From Adineta ricciae (taxonomy: Eukaryota; Rotifera; Eurotatoria; Adinetida; Adinetidae), in NCBI GenBank assembly GCA_905250025.1, contig CAJNOJ010000444.1, positions 1 through 64,000 on the forward strand: a stretch of 64,000 nucleotides of DNA, read 5' to 3'. The position numbers and the translations under genes were made by a program. A model generated the notes under the pieces. The model was not told the origin of the DNA. It searched no databases and saw only the letters and a list, made by a program, of their open reading frames with translations. Within the stretch, counting starts at the first letter, position 1. Every line of letters begins with the position of its first letter. Below, piece after piece: positions 45,618 through 56,560 of this stretch.

Positions 45618-48600
45618 CTAATCTTCAAGAAAAAGTTCAAATAGTTCTTGCATCAGTCTATCGGTTGCTTCAAGTTTGCTCAAGTCAATACGATTCGTAT
45701 CCCAAGTACAACGTGGTAGATCTTTGATCGCGTTGCAATCTTCCAAATTATCGTGAACTTCTCGAAGAATCGTTAGATATTTGTACATTTGAATATAATG
45801 AATCAAAATTTCAGTGAGTTTTTCACAAAGAATCGATCGATAATTTTCTGACTGAGTTGATGTCCATGTTTCGCGAAAATGTAGAAGACAGCCGAGACTG
45901 TCACGAAGTTTTGAAAGCACTTTAGCAGGAGGATTGTCCGGTTTGACTACATCAATATCTGTAAGATTCGGCGAAAACCAAGTTTTTTCATCAACATCCT
46001 CATCCTCACTGTTATTCAGTGTAGATGGATCTTGTGCCAAGCCGGTAACAACGGGTTTTTGAAGGCTTTTATGGGAATGTAGTTCAAACAAATTATAAAT
46101 TTTACTAAATGTAACAGGATTCAATTCTGATTCTTCGTGTATCATACGCGTCAAACTCGCACAATCTAGAGACGGTAATTTGAGATCTCGCCAGAATGAC
46201 TTTTCAATGAGGAAACTAAGATGATCGATTAACCAGGTTACGTCAGTTTGTTCTATTGTAACCAAGGTTCTACTAGAAATGTTCGACAAGGGAAAAGGTT
46301 CGGACGACATTCGTTGCAAATCTTCGAAAAGATCTCTTGTGATGCATAAAAACGGATACTCGTCATCAATACCATTAACGATATCTTCCCACTTCACATC
46401 GGTCAGATTTTCCTGCTCATCGAGATACAGAATTTGTAATTTTGAAGGAGATCTGGCTTTTAGATTCGACAGCATGATTACTTTCCAAAGCATCGTACAT
46501 GCTGCTTCTTTCTTCAACAGGTTCGACATCGCCAACGGTACTATTTCATTCTGATACCATTCCAAGATGTTCTCTACACGCAGACGAGGTATCATTCGAT
46601 CGAATGGAGTTTCTGAAAGAATGTCTTCTGTATCGGTTTGCTGTGGATGTGTTGTGTAATGGAACAGAAAACTTAGTTTCAATTCGCAGATTTCATCGTA
46701 CAATGTATCGGGACTTTTTCGGTCGGTTTTATTAACATCTGGTAGAATCTTTCGAATTTCTTCTTGCAAAATATCATAAATTCGACCGAGAGGCGATTCC
46801 GAATGTTTGCATTCGCTTTTTCTCTTTGATGGATCGTAATGAGGATATTTGGGTAAAGGAAGTAGAGAGAGATCTTCCAATAAAGGCTTTTTGTAAGTGA
46901 ACACGTTTGACTTAGCTGCGTCAACAACTACAGAAATAACTTGGCACAATTGTTCCATCAATTTCCAATTTTCATCTGAAGTCCATTCGCTTTTAAAGTT
47001 GTCTACCATTCTCATATGAATGTCAAAAATATCTTGCAGTGAAAGTAAAGCTGGATGTTCAGTGATATTTATTGCGTTTATTGCCGCATTGTTACGGATG
47101 TGTGCAATGTCAATATCAAGTTCTTCTGCTTTTTCCATTTCGTTTGCGTTTGAAGTTTCATGTAATTTTTTGTATTTTTCTCTTTGATATATTCTTTCTT
47201 CTATAACATCATTATCGCATTCCTCGTTTTGTCCATGATATTTTAATAATTTCATTTCTTCAGATGTAAGTGTAGAAACTGGACTTGTACTTTCATCGTA
47301 TACATTGTCAGCGGATTGTTTTTCGTGCCTTTTTGCATATGCAAATCTCTCTGCGTCTGCAGCAGCTTGCAATTTCTCGATCCTTTCCCTGTCAACCGGA
47401 TTAACTTCGAAAGCGTCAAATAGAGGATTTCTAAGTTTGCCAACGATGTTTTCATCCCAACAAACAAAGTATTGATCACCATCGAGATCACTTCCACATA
47501 TTTTATCTGGTTCCGACCGTCCATCTCCGCAGCAACTGAAAACAATGACATCCTTTAGTCCAATAAGGTACTTACCATTTTTTCTTTTGTTGAGATCTTC
47601 CTTTGTAATACTCGTGAATGTGCGCAAATCACCGCGATGAAAACACGGTTCCTTCGTGACCAACACCGTTGGCCCTAAGAATTCTGATCTAGTAGAAGCG
47701 TCTCCTTCAAGATTCGAAACTTGTACGAAAACTTCTCCCGGCTCTAATACGCCCCAGAAATCGGCGACACCAAACAAACGACGCGATTTCTTCACAAGAA
47801 TCTTGAAACGGCGCACGTAATTCTGATAGTATCCAGCCAGAAATGTCTCAAGTAACGAACAGCCCGTCCCTAGCATATTGAATGACTTCAGATCGTTGTG
47901 TTTTATTGCAAACTCAATCGCATCGCTTCTATTTTGTACGTTTAACCATTTTTTCAAATCATCCACTGCTAAGCTAATGATATATTCTTCAATGCCTATG
48001 GGATCTTTGGCACAGGCGACAATCAAAGAAATAAGTGCTAGATTAAGACGTGCCCCTAACATTGGCTGTGAACATTGTACCATCTCTATACTTTTGTAAC
48101 TCCAACGATCGTGTATTTCTGGTGAAGTGAATTTGCTCTGGCTGAAGGAGGGTTCAATACATCTTTGCGTGCCGAGACGTTCATCGACGACTAGCATGCC
48201 TTTATATCCATCCAGACGGACTTGAAATGCCGAATAGTATTCCGGTTGTTCTACATTCTCGTCATAATCAATCTCACTATCCTGGAATGTACTTGAATTC
48301 CATGTCGTGGGACCAACATTTTGCGCGGTAAATGGGGTATTTTTGTATTTTCGTCCTTCTTTCCATCTTGCGCTCATTTCTCTTGCTACAGGAATACTTA
48401 CACGACCGCAACCATCGGTATGCTTTCCTATATCATCTTTTTCGTTCACTTCGACATTTTCCAGGCTCAGACTAATCGATGGAGTAAACCACAAACCCAT
48501 TCGAAGAGCCAGCTTTAGTTCATATTCCTTGTGTTTACGAACAGTTTTGTCTGTGAACATCTTCTTTAGCACGTTGTCATAAGACAGGACAGAGTAGATA

Positions 48601-49892
48601 TGCATGCTTTTGTGCACTCCGCTGCTCGTTGTTGTTAAATATTCAAAAGTCTTGCCAGCTATTTTCAAATTGCTCACATCTATACTGTAAGAATCGATAA
48701 TGTCGTCATTAACAAGTGCAACGGATCTCTCATGGAAAAGAGCTTGTTCTTCGATAGAGTCAAAATCCAAAGTAGACCAGTCCGCTAATGTATATCCGGC
48801 TCTTTTGTTCAGCCAATTAGCTGTTATTTGCATTTGTTCACTCTCAAGTTTTCCAGCAATCTCCGACGACTGATTAGTTGAGTCGCGAAGATCACTCATA
48901 ATACGAAGTAGTATCGAAACGTTATGAGCAACCGAATTGACTTTCAAATCGTAATTGGTGTTGTCAAGCATTTCCCAAGCAAATGCTAGACGGCACGCAG
49001 TGTCTAAATTTGTTGGTGTCCGAACTACTTTAACTCTTAAAAATGATTCTTCTCCATATAGGCGCGTTAAACATGAGGTGCCGAATTCTTTATCCACGGC
49101 ATGTGCGCGCAACCGACAATATATCGTGCTATGCCGATCAATCATCATTGTTGCGGACAACCTGTATGAACTGTCACTATTTGACGAATTTTCCACATCA
49201 CCGCCGCTCAGATCTTCATGCAAACCGTACAACAGGTCCAAACGCACAGGACAAATCTTTGTTATTTTAGCCAGTATCTTAAAGCGTTCCAAGAATGATC
49301 CATCTTTATAAGCCCGCTGCTCGTTTTCATTCAGAATTGTTTTATAATCTTGAATTGCTTTCGCATTATTTGAGGTGACGAAGTTCGATATACAGTGCAC
49401 ATTATCAGAAGTATGCTCGAACCCCGAGAAGAGCGACCACAGTAAGTGCTTGAACTGCAAATGACACTCTGTATAAGCTTGAGATCCGTGTTTAAGTGAA
49501 CGAATAAAAGCATTCGATTGTTTCAACCAAGGTAAAAAAGTACTGAATTGTTCAAAATCTGTTCCAACGAGAGACCAACCAACGATATCCGAACCTGTGT
49601 TCACCTTAACAAATTCTTTTGTCTCATTCAGTTCAGCTACAGTTTGATTAAGTTCATCCCGATCTTTTTCTTTTCGGCATTTCTCTGAAACCTTCTTCAT
49701 GATGTTTATTATTGTTTCCTTTTTAGTCTCTACTGTCATCGATGGTTTACATTCAGTAGAAATCTGTTCTGCCATAACTATTGACGATTGAAAATATGTG
49801 CTTTTAGTCTTCTTTACTGGAGTGCGGAATATATGCGTATCTGAAAGTAGTTTATTATGTTTATAAACATCTAAGATTTCAAACGCAGACAT
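45618..49892 (-). CDS. Cellular RNA-dependent RNA polymerase (RNAi type)
   Basis: A single uninterrupted frame of 1,424 codons begins at the ATG at 49892. The conserved catalytic loop CGSDLDGDQYFVCWD (DxDGD, about residues 800-806) and the preceding motifs ARLNLALISLIVACAKDP and GPTVLVTKEPCFHRGDLR identify the QDE-1/EGO-1/RDR family (two-barrel polymerase). Length fits the family (about 1,100-1,700). These enzymes copy RNA into dsRNA for secondary small-RNA production. Bdelloids have many RdRP genes. The N-terminal 400 residues are less conserved; the C-terminal 500 include helical and acidic parts. There are no introns, unlike most neighbours. A second Met at residue 40 (MAEQIST) could be an alternative start. 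No lesion is visible. Confidence 0.93.
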   Translation of the reverse strand: MSAFEILDVYKHNKLLSDTHIFRTPVKKTKSTYFQSSIVMAEQISTECKPSMTVETKKETIINIMKKVSEKCRKEKDRDELNQTVAELNETKEFVKVNTGSDIVGWSLVGTDFEQFSTFLPWLKQSNAFIRSLKHGSQAYTECHLQFKHLLWSLFSGFEHTSDNVHCISNFVTSNNAKAIQDYKTILNENEQRAYKDGSFLERFKILAKITKICPVRLDLLYGLHEDLSGGDVENSSNSDSSYRLSATMMIDRHSTIYCRLRAHAVDKEFGTSCLTRLYGEESFLRVKVVRTPTNLDTACRLAFAWEMLDNTNYDLKVNSVAHNVSILLRIMSDLRDSTNQSSEIAGKLESEQMQITANWLNKRAGYTLADWSTLDFDSIEEQALFHERSVALVNDDIIDSYSIDVSNLKIAGKTFEYLTTTSSGVHKSMHIYSVLSYDNVLKKMFTDKTVRKHKEYELKLALRMGLWFTPSISLSLENVEVNEKDDIGKHTDGCGRVSIPVAREMSARWKEGRKYKNTPFTAQNVGPTTWNSSTFQDSEIDYDENVEQPEYYSAFQVRLDGYKGMLVVDERLGTQRCIEPSFSQSKFTSPEIHDRWSYKSIEMVQCSQPMLGARLNLALISLIVACAKDPIGIEEYIISLAVDDLKKWLNVQNRSDAIEFAIKHNDLKSFNMLGTGCSLLETFLAGYYQNYVRRFKILVKKSRRLFGVADFWGVLEPGEVFVQVSNLEGDASTRSEFLGPTVLVTKEPCFHRGDLRTFTSITKEDLNKRKNGKYLIGLKDVIVFSCCGDGRSEPDKICGSDLDGDQYFVCWDENIVGKLRNPLFDAFEVNPVDRERIEKLQAAADAERFAYAKRHEKQSADNVYDESTSPVSTLTSEEMKLLKYHGQNEECDNDVIEERIYQREKYKKLHETSNANEMEKAEELDIDIAHIRNNAAINAINITEHPALLSLQDIFDIHMRMVDNFKSEWTSDENWKLMEQLCQVISVVVDAAKSNVFTYKKPLLEDLSLLPLPKYPHYDPSKRKSECKHSESPLGRIYDILQEEIRKILPDVNKTDRKSPDTLYDEICELKLSFLFHYTTHPQQTDTEDILSETPFDRMIPRLRVENILEWYQNEIVPLAMSNLLKKEAACTMLWKVIMLSNLKARSPSKLQILYLDEQENLTDVKWEDIVNGIDDEYPFLCITRDLFEDLQRMSSEPFPLSNISSRTLVTIEQTDVTWLIDHLSFLIEKSFWRDLKLPSLDCASLTRMIHEESELNPVTFSKIYNLFELHSHKSLQKPVVTGLAQDPSTLNNSEDEDVDEKTWFSPNLTDIDVVKPDNPPAKVLSKLRDSLGCLLHFRETWTSTQSENYRSILCEKLTEILIHYIQMYKYLTILREVHDNLEDCNAIKDLPRCTWDTNRIDLSKLEATDRLMQELFELFLED

Positions 49893-50526
49893 AGAGGAAT
49901 GATTTCAGGCATAATCTTCTGTTTACAAAACCAAAACATCGACTCCCAGATAGTTTCTGTCGATAAAAAACTTTCTTTTTTAGTACATTACCCACAGCGT
50001 CAGTTCACTGTTAAAAATCTTGCCTATAGTATTTAAAAAAGCCGCATTTGTATGCCAACGGTATTTTGAAGGTATTTTTCTTCGTTTTTATGTATCTCAG
50101 AGTGAGATAAGAACATGTTTTTATCAAAATCTCACAGTCAATCTGTATTCTTTCTGACGTAGTCAAAATGTGGTATGTTCTTTTCTTTCTCCCAGCCTTG
50201 AAAGTGTGGGTTCGAGTGATTCACAAGAGAAAATTCTGCGTTAGAATAATAACCATAAAAGTCGATTTAACCAATGAAATAAAAATAAAATAAAACTACC
50301 GATACTCAATTTTTCCGGTTTCTCTCTTTCAAACGTTTATTCATTCATCGAACTAATCGTAAACGTAACCATTACAACATTATGATACAACTATAAATAA
50401 TCAAATAAACTTTTACTGTAAGAATTTTTGTATTCCACTGTTACCATGATATACGACATATATATTTAATTGAGAGTCAAAAACAATGGAAGATAGGCTG
50501 ATTAAATAGAGTAGAGGAACTGCCAG
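49893..50526. other. Intergenic stretch upstream of the RdRP gene
   Basis: AT-rich with no coding frame. It should contain the RdRP promoter on the minus strand, but no TATA or other element can be assigned with confidence. Confidence 0.4.
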
Positions 50527-51590
50527 CTACGCCTGTCGTACCGAGTATTGTTGTTCCATTCGCTTGATTAGCGTAAAAAATTGAATACGATTGTTGCCTG
50601 TATCAGCCACATAAATATTCTTCATAGAATCGCATGTAACATCAAAAGGATTTTGAAGTAATGTAGATGTGCTGCCCGAGACACCAACAGTACCGACAAC
50701 AAGTGTCCAACTACTGGCACCCAACACCCAACGAACAATACTGTGAGCACCATAATTGACGATAAGAAGGCTATTTGATAATAAATCCAAATAGATTCCC
50801 AATGGATGATCTTTGTCCATTGTTGCCAGCAACGACTGTGCCAACGGTGGAATTCGATAGGTAACTCATGACGCGATGATTGTTTTGATCTGTGACATAG
50901 AATATACTGGAATTCCAATCATGTACAATACCATATGGAGTATCTAGTTGACTGTTTGATGTGCCAGCAACGCCTATGAAGACATCATCATGTGAAAAAG
51001 AGCCTTTTGTTTCACTCATATCTCACCGTTTACTGGTAACAATCATGCCAGAGGATGAACCTATAGTCCAATATAGAACTCGATGATTATGTGAATCTAC
51101 GATGTACACGTTGCCACTGGAATCAAGTTCAACATCAGCAGGGAAATTCAGATCATTCAGTATCGAACCTCCTATTCCATTGGATTGACCAGCGATTGTT
51201 GAACCAGTTAATGATCCCGCTAGGTATTTTTGAATTCGATTATTATTTCGATTGGAAATGCAAAGATTATTTGCTAAGTCAAGTGCCATACTATACGGAG
51301 TAGCGAGTAGACTAGAATTTGTTCCCATGATCACTGTACTCCCCGCTACAGTATTACCTGTCGAATTCCAATTAGATAAGAAGACAGTCGCTGTAAAAAA
51401 GAGGAACCAATATACAAATACCGACATGACATGACAGATAAGATTTACTTGTAGCAGCAGCAGTAGTAGCCGTAGGAAAAGTGTTTCAAATCGTTGCAGT
51501 TTTAATAGAAACCAGCATATACACAGCAATTCCTATTGTACCGAAGGCCAGCAAGCCAAGAGGCACTTCTTCTTACTATCAACAAACAGC
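50527..51590 (-). pseudogene. NHL-repeat membrane protein, broken
   Basis: The first visible exon encodes a membrane segment (LGLLAFGTIGIAVYMLVSI), an in-frame TGA at 51488-51486 and a Thr/Ala linker. It splices at 51449/51390 in phase into the propeller. NHL units follow: LATPYSMALDLANNLCISNR, LDSSGNVYIVDSHNHRVLYW, then an in-frame TGA at 51025-51023, another unit (DTPYGIVHDWNSSIFYVTDQ), a frameshift near 50820, and the last unit with NIYVADTGNNRIQFF, ending at 50527. The architecture equals that of the gene at 1566-2887. Two stops and a frameshift argue against function. Confidence 0.75.
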
Positions 51591-53020
51591 TTTTTCTGAT
51601 TTCTAAAAACTAAATTCAAAGGTCTTTCGATGGGTATCTACGAAACACAATATATATATTACTTCCGAGGTCTCCTCGACGTAATCTGAGCGAGATCAGC
51701 AGGGAACGATAAATCAATCGATCTTCAACAATTTTTTACAAATTCGGTTGACACAGACGAGTCATAACTAAGGGAATCTGTTGGAACAGGTATTACTCTT
51801 GAGTTAGATCCAGAAGTCCACTGTCGTACCTTTGATTTTGGAATAGTAGAAACACGAATAGATCGGTGTATATTCATGTTTTAATGTATCTTCTTCTTAT
51901 TTCATCATCACATATAAATATTAGCTACCAATAGAATGTTGATCAAAGAAACCTCTTCAGTAATCAATACTCTCAAGCATTTTAATTAGTTTTACATTAT
52001 TCTTTTTGTACTTCTGTGTGAATATTCCATGTTGGATTTCATTGAAACAGTGGCGTGAGCTGTCAACAGCGACACAAATATGGCCTAACAGCAACTGCTA
52101 TTGAAGAAGATTATTTATTTGTTAAGAGATTTCTACTTTCTCTGACTAGAATAGAATATAGGAATGCTTGGATGATCTTAGAAGACTTACTGTGATCAAT
52201 AAGTGAGAACATTGTTCTCTTGTTTTATCATTAAATTAGTTTTTTCTTTCATTTGTTATTCTCTATCAAAATGCATCGACAACCCGTACAAATGATGCAA
52301 AATTTCACTACGACCCCGCTGAAAATTACTCTTCGAGTGAGGGTGAGAACTATTTTCAAAGAAGGGTTTATACAACGGTTAAATACTTCTTATATCTTCG
52401 ATCGAATACACTTTTTCAAGTACACATAATTTTCAGATAGAATCCGAAGTTTCCGTATTTATTCGTTCTGCAAGAGATACAGAAAAAAACACGCGCGCTG
52501 TATTGTTTATTCAGAGAAAGGTAAAATTTAATGTTTGCCTCTCATCGAGAATGACTCATTCAAATTTTTTCTTTTCAAGTGAGAGTGTTGAAGTATACAG
52601 AGTAAAACGTGGGTAGTTTGGACAACATTCCGTTGCTGAAATCAAGTAGTGTAATAGTCAACTGCAGGATACAATAGAATTGTTCAACAGATGAAAAATT
52701 GAAAACTCGAATCGAGTTAACGATTTCTATACTACTTTATAGTACATAGAAGTAAGCAAAGTCGAAAGATTCTTTCGTTTCTGTTTCAACCATCTCATTA
52801 AAATAAAAAGACTAATTATTAAAATGAATATTTTTAAATAAAATTTAATCGTTGGAATTTTCCATACCGACAGGCCAAAAATTCCATCAGAGACGTTACA
52901 GACAGGCCTAAAAACCAGTCAAATACCGTTGTAAACAAGCGCAAAAGCTCTGTCACAAACTGTTACCTACTGGCCTTGACTGTTACTCACTGTTTTCTGT
53001 AAAAGGTGTACCTAAAAAAT

Positions 53021-53056
<36 letters not shown>

Positions 53057-53560
53057 GTTGTTATGTGAAAAGGCAAATAAACTCTATATCATTGTCTGAC
53101 AGACAGGGTGACTCTCAACTTCGTTACGTCGACCCACGTAGATCTCACCGTCTGCATAAATCGGGATCGGTTAATGGAAGCGCAATAAGAAGCATCACGT
53201 ATTGTGACCGATGAAACGAAGATCTTTTAACAAGCAGCGGACATCACTATTGAGAATGATATGTTATTTTCAACAGTTTAAGTTTAAATAAATAGGAATG
53301 TACAATGGGATGTAAATTGACCATTCTATGGGTTGAAAGTTTCTCCAGTTGGATCGTGTTTCACACTTTTAATCCCGTTAGGGATTGCGCTGAAAGCTTT
53401 TTTCATGAAATGGCGAAAAACAATCGATTTGCTTTGTACTATTGATTCATTCTCGGTTAAGGTGCTCGCAGAGATCACTTTTTGAGAAAAGTGCATCTTT
53501 TCACGAAAAATGCAAAACTTTTTATTTTGTCAGACGTTTTTGATTTTTAAACTGTTTTTT
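51591..53560. other. Intergenic stretch
   Basis: About 2 kb without a recognisable gene. It holds a (GA)n microsatellite at 53022-53053. Around 52865-52990 the motif ACAGGC/TGTTAC recurs irregularly, perhaps old repeat DNA. Confidence 0.4.
53022..53053. repeat. (GA)n microsatellite
   Basis: About 16 uninterrupted GA units. Confidence 0.85.
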
Positions 53561-53564
53561 CCTG

Positions 53565-53795
53565 ATTCCGCATCATAAACGTAGTGGAAGTTAGCAGCGG
53601 ATTCGAGTATTTCCTGCTGATATTCGCTCAACGACTTGTGATGGATCTCTAAGCGGTTGTGATGAATAGATCTCCTGATTCTGCATCGAATGGTGTAACT
53701 TGAGTCGGGGTCTATCAACCCTACCTAGTCGTTTCACCAGTAAATACTAGTAAACTAGTGGTTTTTACCACTAATGCCTGCTGACATTCGCTCAG
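53565..53795 (-). repeat. Inverted arm of the 163-bp satellite
   Basis: This stretch is the reverse complement of the right end of the direct array at 54790-55560, including the stretch with GTCGTTGAGCGAATATCAGC. It holds about 1.4 units (ATTCGCT at 53624 and 53786) and runs into the N at 53796, so the array continues into unsequenced DNA. Confidence 0.8.
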
Positions 53796-53796
53796 N

Positions 53797-54789
53797 GGTG
53801 AAGTCAGCGGAAACGATGAACCTTCCTAGTTCTCAACTGTGTTAAGTAAAACTTGCTTCACACAATAAATTTCCTATTAATTTTTGATATGTATATTATA
53901 AGTAAAGACACTATATTGCATCACATTTTAGATAAAATCAAATATAACATATACTCACAATAAATTCTAGATTATGCGAAAGAGCGACCAGGGCTCATTG
54001 CGAAGAAAAAAAATTTCACACAAATATAATATCTCCATTGTAACATTTAAGATCGATTGCCTATTGTTGAGATCGGAATATTTCTATAACATCAATTCAT
54101 ACTTCAGGAACAAAGATCACCCCAAACCCAACCGAAAAAATCAAAGCATTCCGTTTGTTATTTCTGGCAAAAAAAAATAATTTTTAGTTTTAAACTGCGG
54201 AAATTTTTAAATTCAATTCTCAGAAAATTTGCGAGATAAGATTTTCGTTTCAATGCATACTTACTTTCATGTTCTTTCTTCAACAGAAGAAAATCACCAA
54301 TGAGAAAAATTATAGAATCTCACTATCACTTCAGAACAATGGTTGATTGTCTGAAAACAGACCACACAAAGGCATATATAGTTTTCTGCTCGAATTACAT
54401 AGAATAATTCAGAGAAAAGAATATTCTACCACTAATTACAGTTTTAGCCAATTTGCACCATAAAATTTTTGAAAAATATGATATTTTCATTGCTTTATTT
54501 CTATTGGTTCACAAGAATGAACCAATAAGTGAGAGGGAAGAGATGTATGCAGCGGATTTATTGCTGATTAGCATTGTTCTTGATGCCAACAAATTGGAAA
54601 TTGATGAATTCGATGTGATATCAATAGCGGTAATCAAGATCTACTTGAAACCAGTCATTGTTTCATTGGAAAGCACTTTTAGGCAAAACTAGGCGCCAAA
54701 ACCTAGGTTTTTCACGGATTAGGGTCGGTTTTTGACATATTTCGGACTGAAAGAAGAGTCTGGCAGAAAAGTGTCGTTAGGGAAAGTTA
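53797..54789. other. Spacer between inverted satellite arms
   Basis: No gene can be supported. A 79-codon plus-strand frame at 54453-54692 (EREEMYAADLLLISIVLDAN) has plausible composition but no recognised family. Confidence 0.35.
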
Positions 54790-55560
54790 TGGAGCTCGTC
54801 GAGTTTCATCAGTCCCAGGAATTTCAGACCCATCACAAGTGGCTGAGCGAATGTCAGCCGGATACACTGGTAAAAACTACTAGTTTACTAGTATTTACTG
54901 GTGAAACGACAAGGTAGGGTGGATGGACCCCACTCAAGGTACACCATTCGATGCGGAATGAAGAGATCTATCCATCACAACAGCTTAGAGACCCATCACA
55001 AGTTCCTGAGCGAATGTCAGCAGGCATTAGTGGTAAAAACCACTAGTTTACTAGTATTTACTGGTGAAACCACTAGGTAGGGTTGATAGACCCCGACTCA
55101 AGTTACACCATTCGATGCAGAATCAGGAGATCTATCCATCACAGAAGTTTCAGACCCATCACAAGTCGCTGAGCGAATGTCAGCAGGCATTACTGGTAAA
55201 AACCACTAGTTTACTAGTATTTACTGATATAATTCCACTTATGATCGATGATATCCCACTTATCCTATGCCATTCGATGCGGAATGATGAGATCTATCCA
55301 TCACAGAAGTTTCAGATCCATCACAAGTCGCTGAGCGAATGTCAGCAGGCATTAGTGGTAAAAACCACTAGTTTACTAGTATTTACTGGTGAAACCACTA
55401 GGTAGGGTTGATAGACCCCGACTCAAGTTACACCATTCGATGCAGAATGACGAGATCTATTCATCACAACCGCTTAGAGATCCATCACAAGTCGTTGAGC
55501 GAATATCAGCAGGAAATACTCGAATCCGCTGCTAACTTCCACTACGTCATCATAAACTGT
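54790..55560 (+). repeat. 163-bp tandem satellite, about 4.7 units
   Basis: The marker GAGCGAATGTCAGC recurs at about 54845, 55008, 55171, 55333 and (as GAGCGAATATCAGC) 55497, a period of 162-164 bp. Each unit carries CACTAGTTTACTAGTATTTA, itself partly palindromic. Units differ by a few per cent and the last one is truncated. With the inverted arm at 53565-53795 it forms a large inverted repeat. Confidence 0.85.
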
Positions 55561-55789
55561 ATCCAAAACCGTTCTCAAATCGATTCTAACTTCAAAACTA
55601 AGTTAATGCTGGCGCTTTAAATCCCGCTGATTTGACCACTTAGCGGTCGATTTTGTAAACCTATCTACTTTTTTGTGTAAATGGTAGAGCCTATTATTTT
55701 ATCTCATTCTACTCGTCATACACTGAAAAAAAAGGTAGTCCACCAAGCCATTCCGGTTTAGCGATGGCCCACCAAACTATGTTAAGTTG

Positions 55790-56560
55790 GCACCACCAAA
55801 ATGGTTCCGTAGCGTAAATAAAGAACCTTTTTAGGTTTCAGGACCAAAAAGGTTTTGTGTTGTTATTGCCAAAGCATTGAAAGGTTCAGCAGCGTGTATA
55901 CTGAACTTTTTTGGTTTCGTATGTCTAGTACAAAACCTGCCATAGTTGCGTAGAGCTCATAAAGGTTTCGAAACAGACTTACGAAACCATGTAGGGTTTC
56001 GTATTAGATATACCGAGCCTTTACGTACATCACTAGGCTGACTGAGGTTTCGCATTTCGGATGCCGAACCTTCCTGAGTTCCGTATCACACCTTACGAAC
56101 CATTTCTCCCTTTACGAAGCCATCAGAGGTTCCGTACCAGACGTCCGCAGCCATTCATCCCTCTCCGAAACCATGAAGGGTTCCGTGCTACACTTCCCGA
56201 ACCACTTCTCATTTTACGGAACAACGAGGGCACCGATACTGGACCTCTCGAACCATTCCTCATATCATGAAACCAGCAAGGGTTCCGTGCTAGAGCTCCT
56301 GAACTTTCCTCCCTTTCCCAAACCATGGGAGGTTCCGTGCCAGACCAACCGAACCATTCCTCATTTTCCGAAACCATGAAGGGTTCCGCGCTACACTTCC
56401 CGAACCATTTCTCATATTAGTGAACCATCACGGTTCCATCGTGCACCTCCGGAACCATTCATCCCTTTACGAAACCATCAGAGGTTCCGTACCGGACCTC
56501 CAGAACCCTTAATTCCTAAACGTAGGCCTGAGGGGTTTTGCCGGGTACCTCCCGAACCCC
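55790..56560 (+). repeat. Minisatellite of about 51 bp, GGTTCCGT/GAACCAT-rich
   Basis: Units with the scheme GGTTCCGTgcTacactTCC-CGAACCATTtctc follow each other; GGTTCCG-type starts lie near 56125, 56179, 56227, 56280, 56331, 56381, 56432 and 56482. Degenerate earlier units extend back to about 55790. Each unit holds a GGTTCC/GGAACC inverted pair and is richer in GC than the flanks. A period of 51 keeps frames open (17 codons), so long frames on both strands here are a by-product and not evidence of a gene. Confidence 0.8.

Noticed and set aside
30225-51488. Reassignment of TGA to an amino acid
   Set aside because: Intact genes in the window end with TGA, the broken genes also carry frameshifts and TAA stops, and a paired copy has CGA where TGA occurs.
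56061-56379. Pro/Arg- and Gly/Arg-rich proteins on both strands of the minisatellite
   Set aside because: Open frames follow from a 51-bp period; no start context, splice sites or homology.
54790-56560. CRISPR-like arrays
   Set aside because: The 163-bp and 51-bp arrays have no short repeat/unique spacer alternation and lie in a eukaryotic genome; they are satellites.
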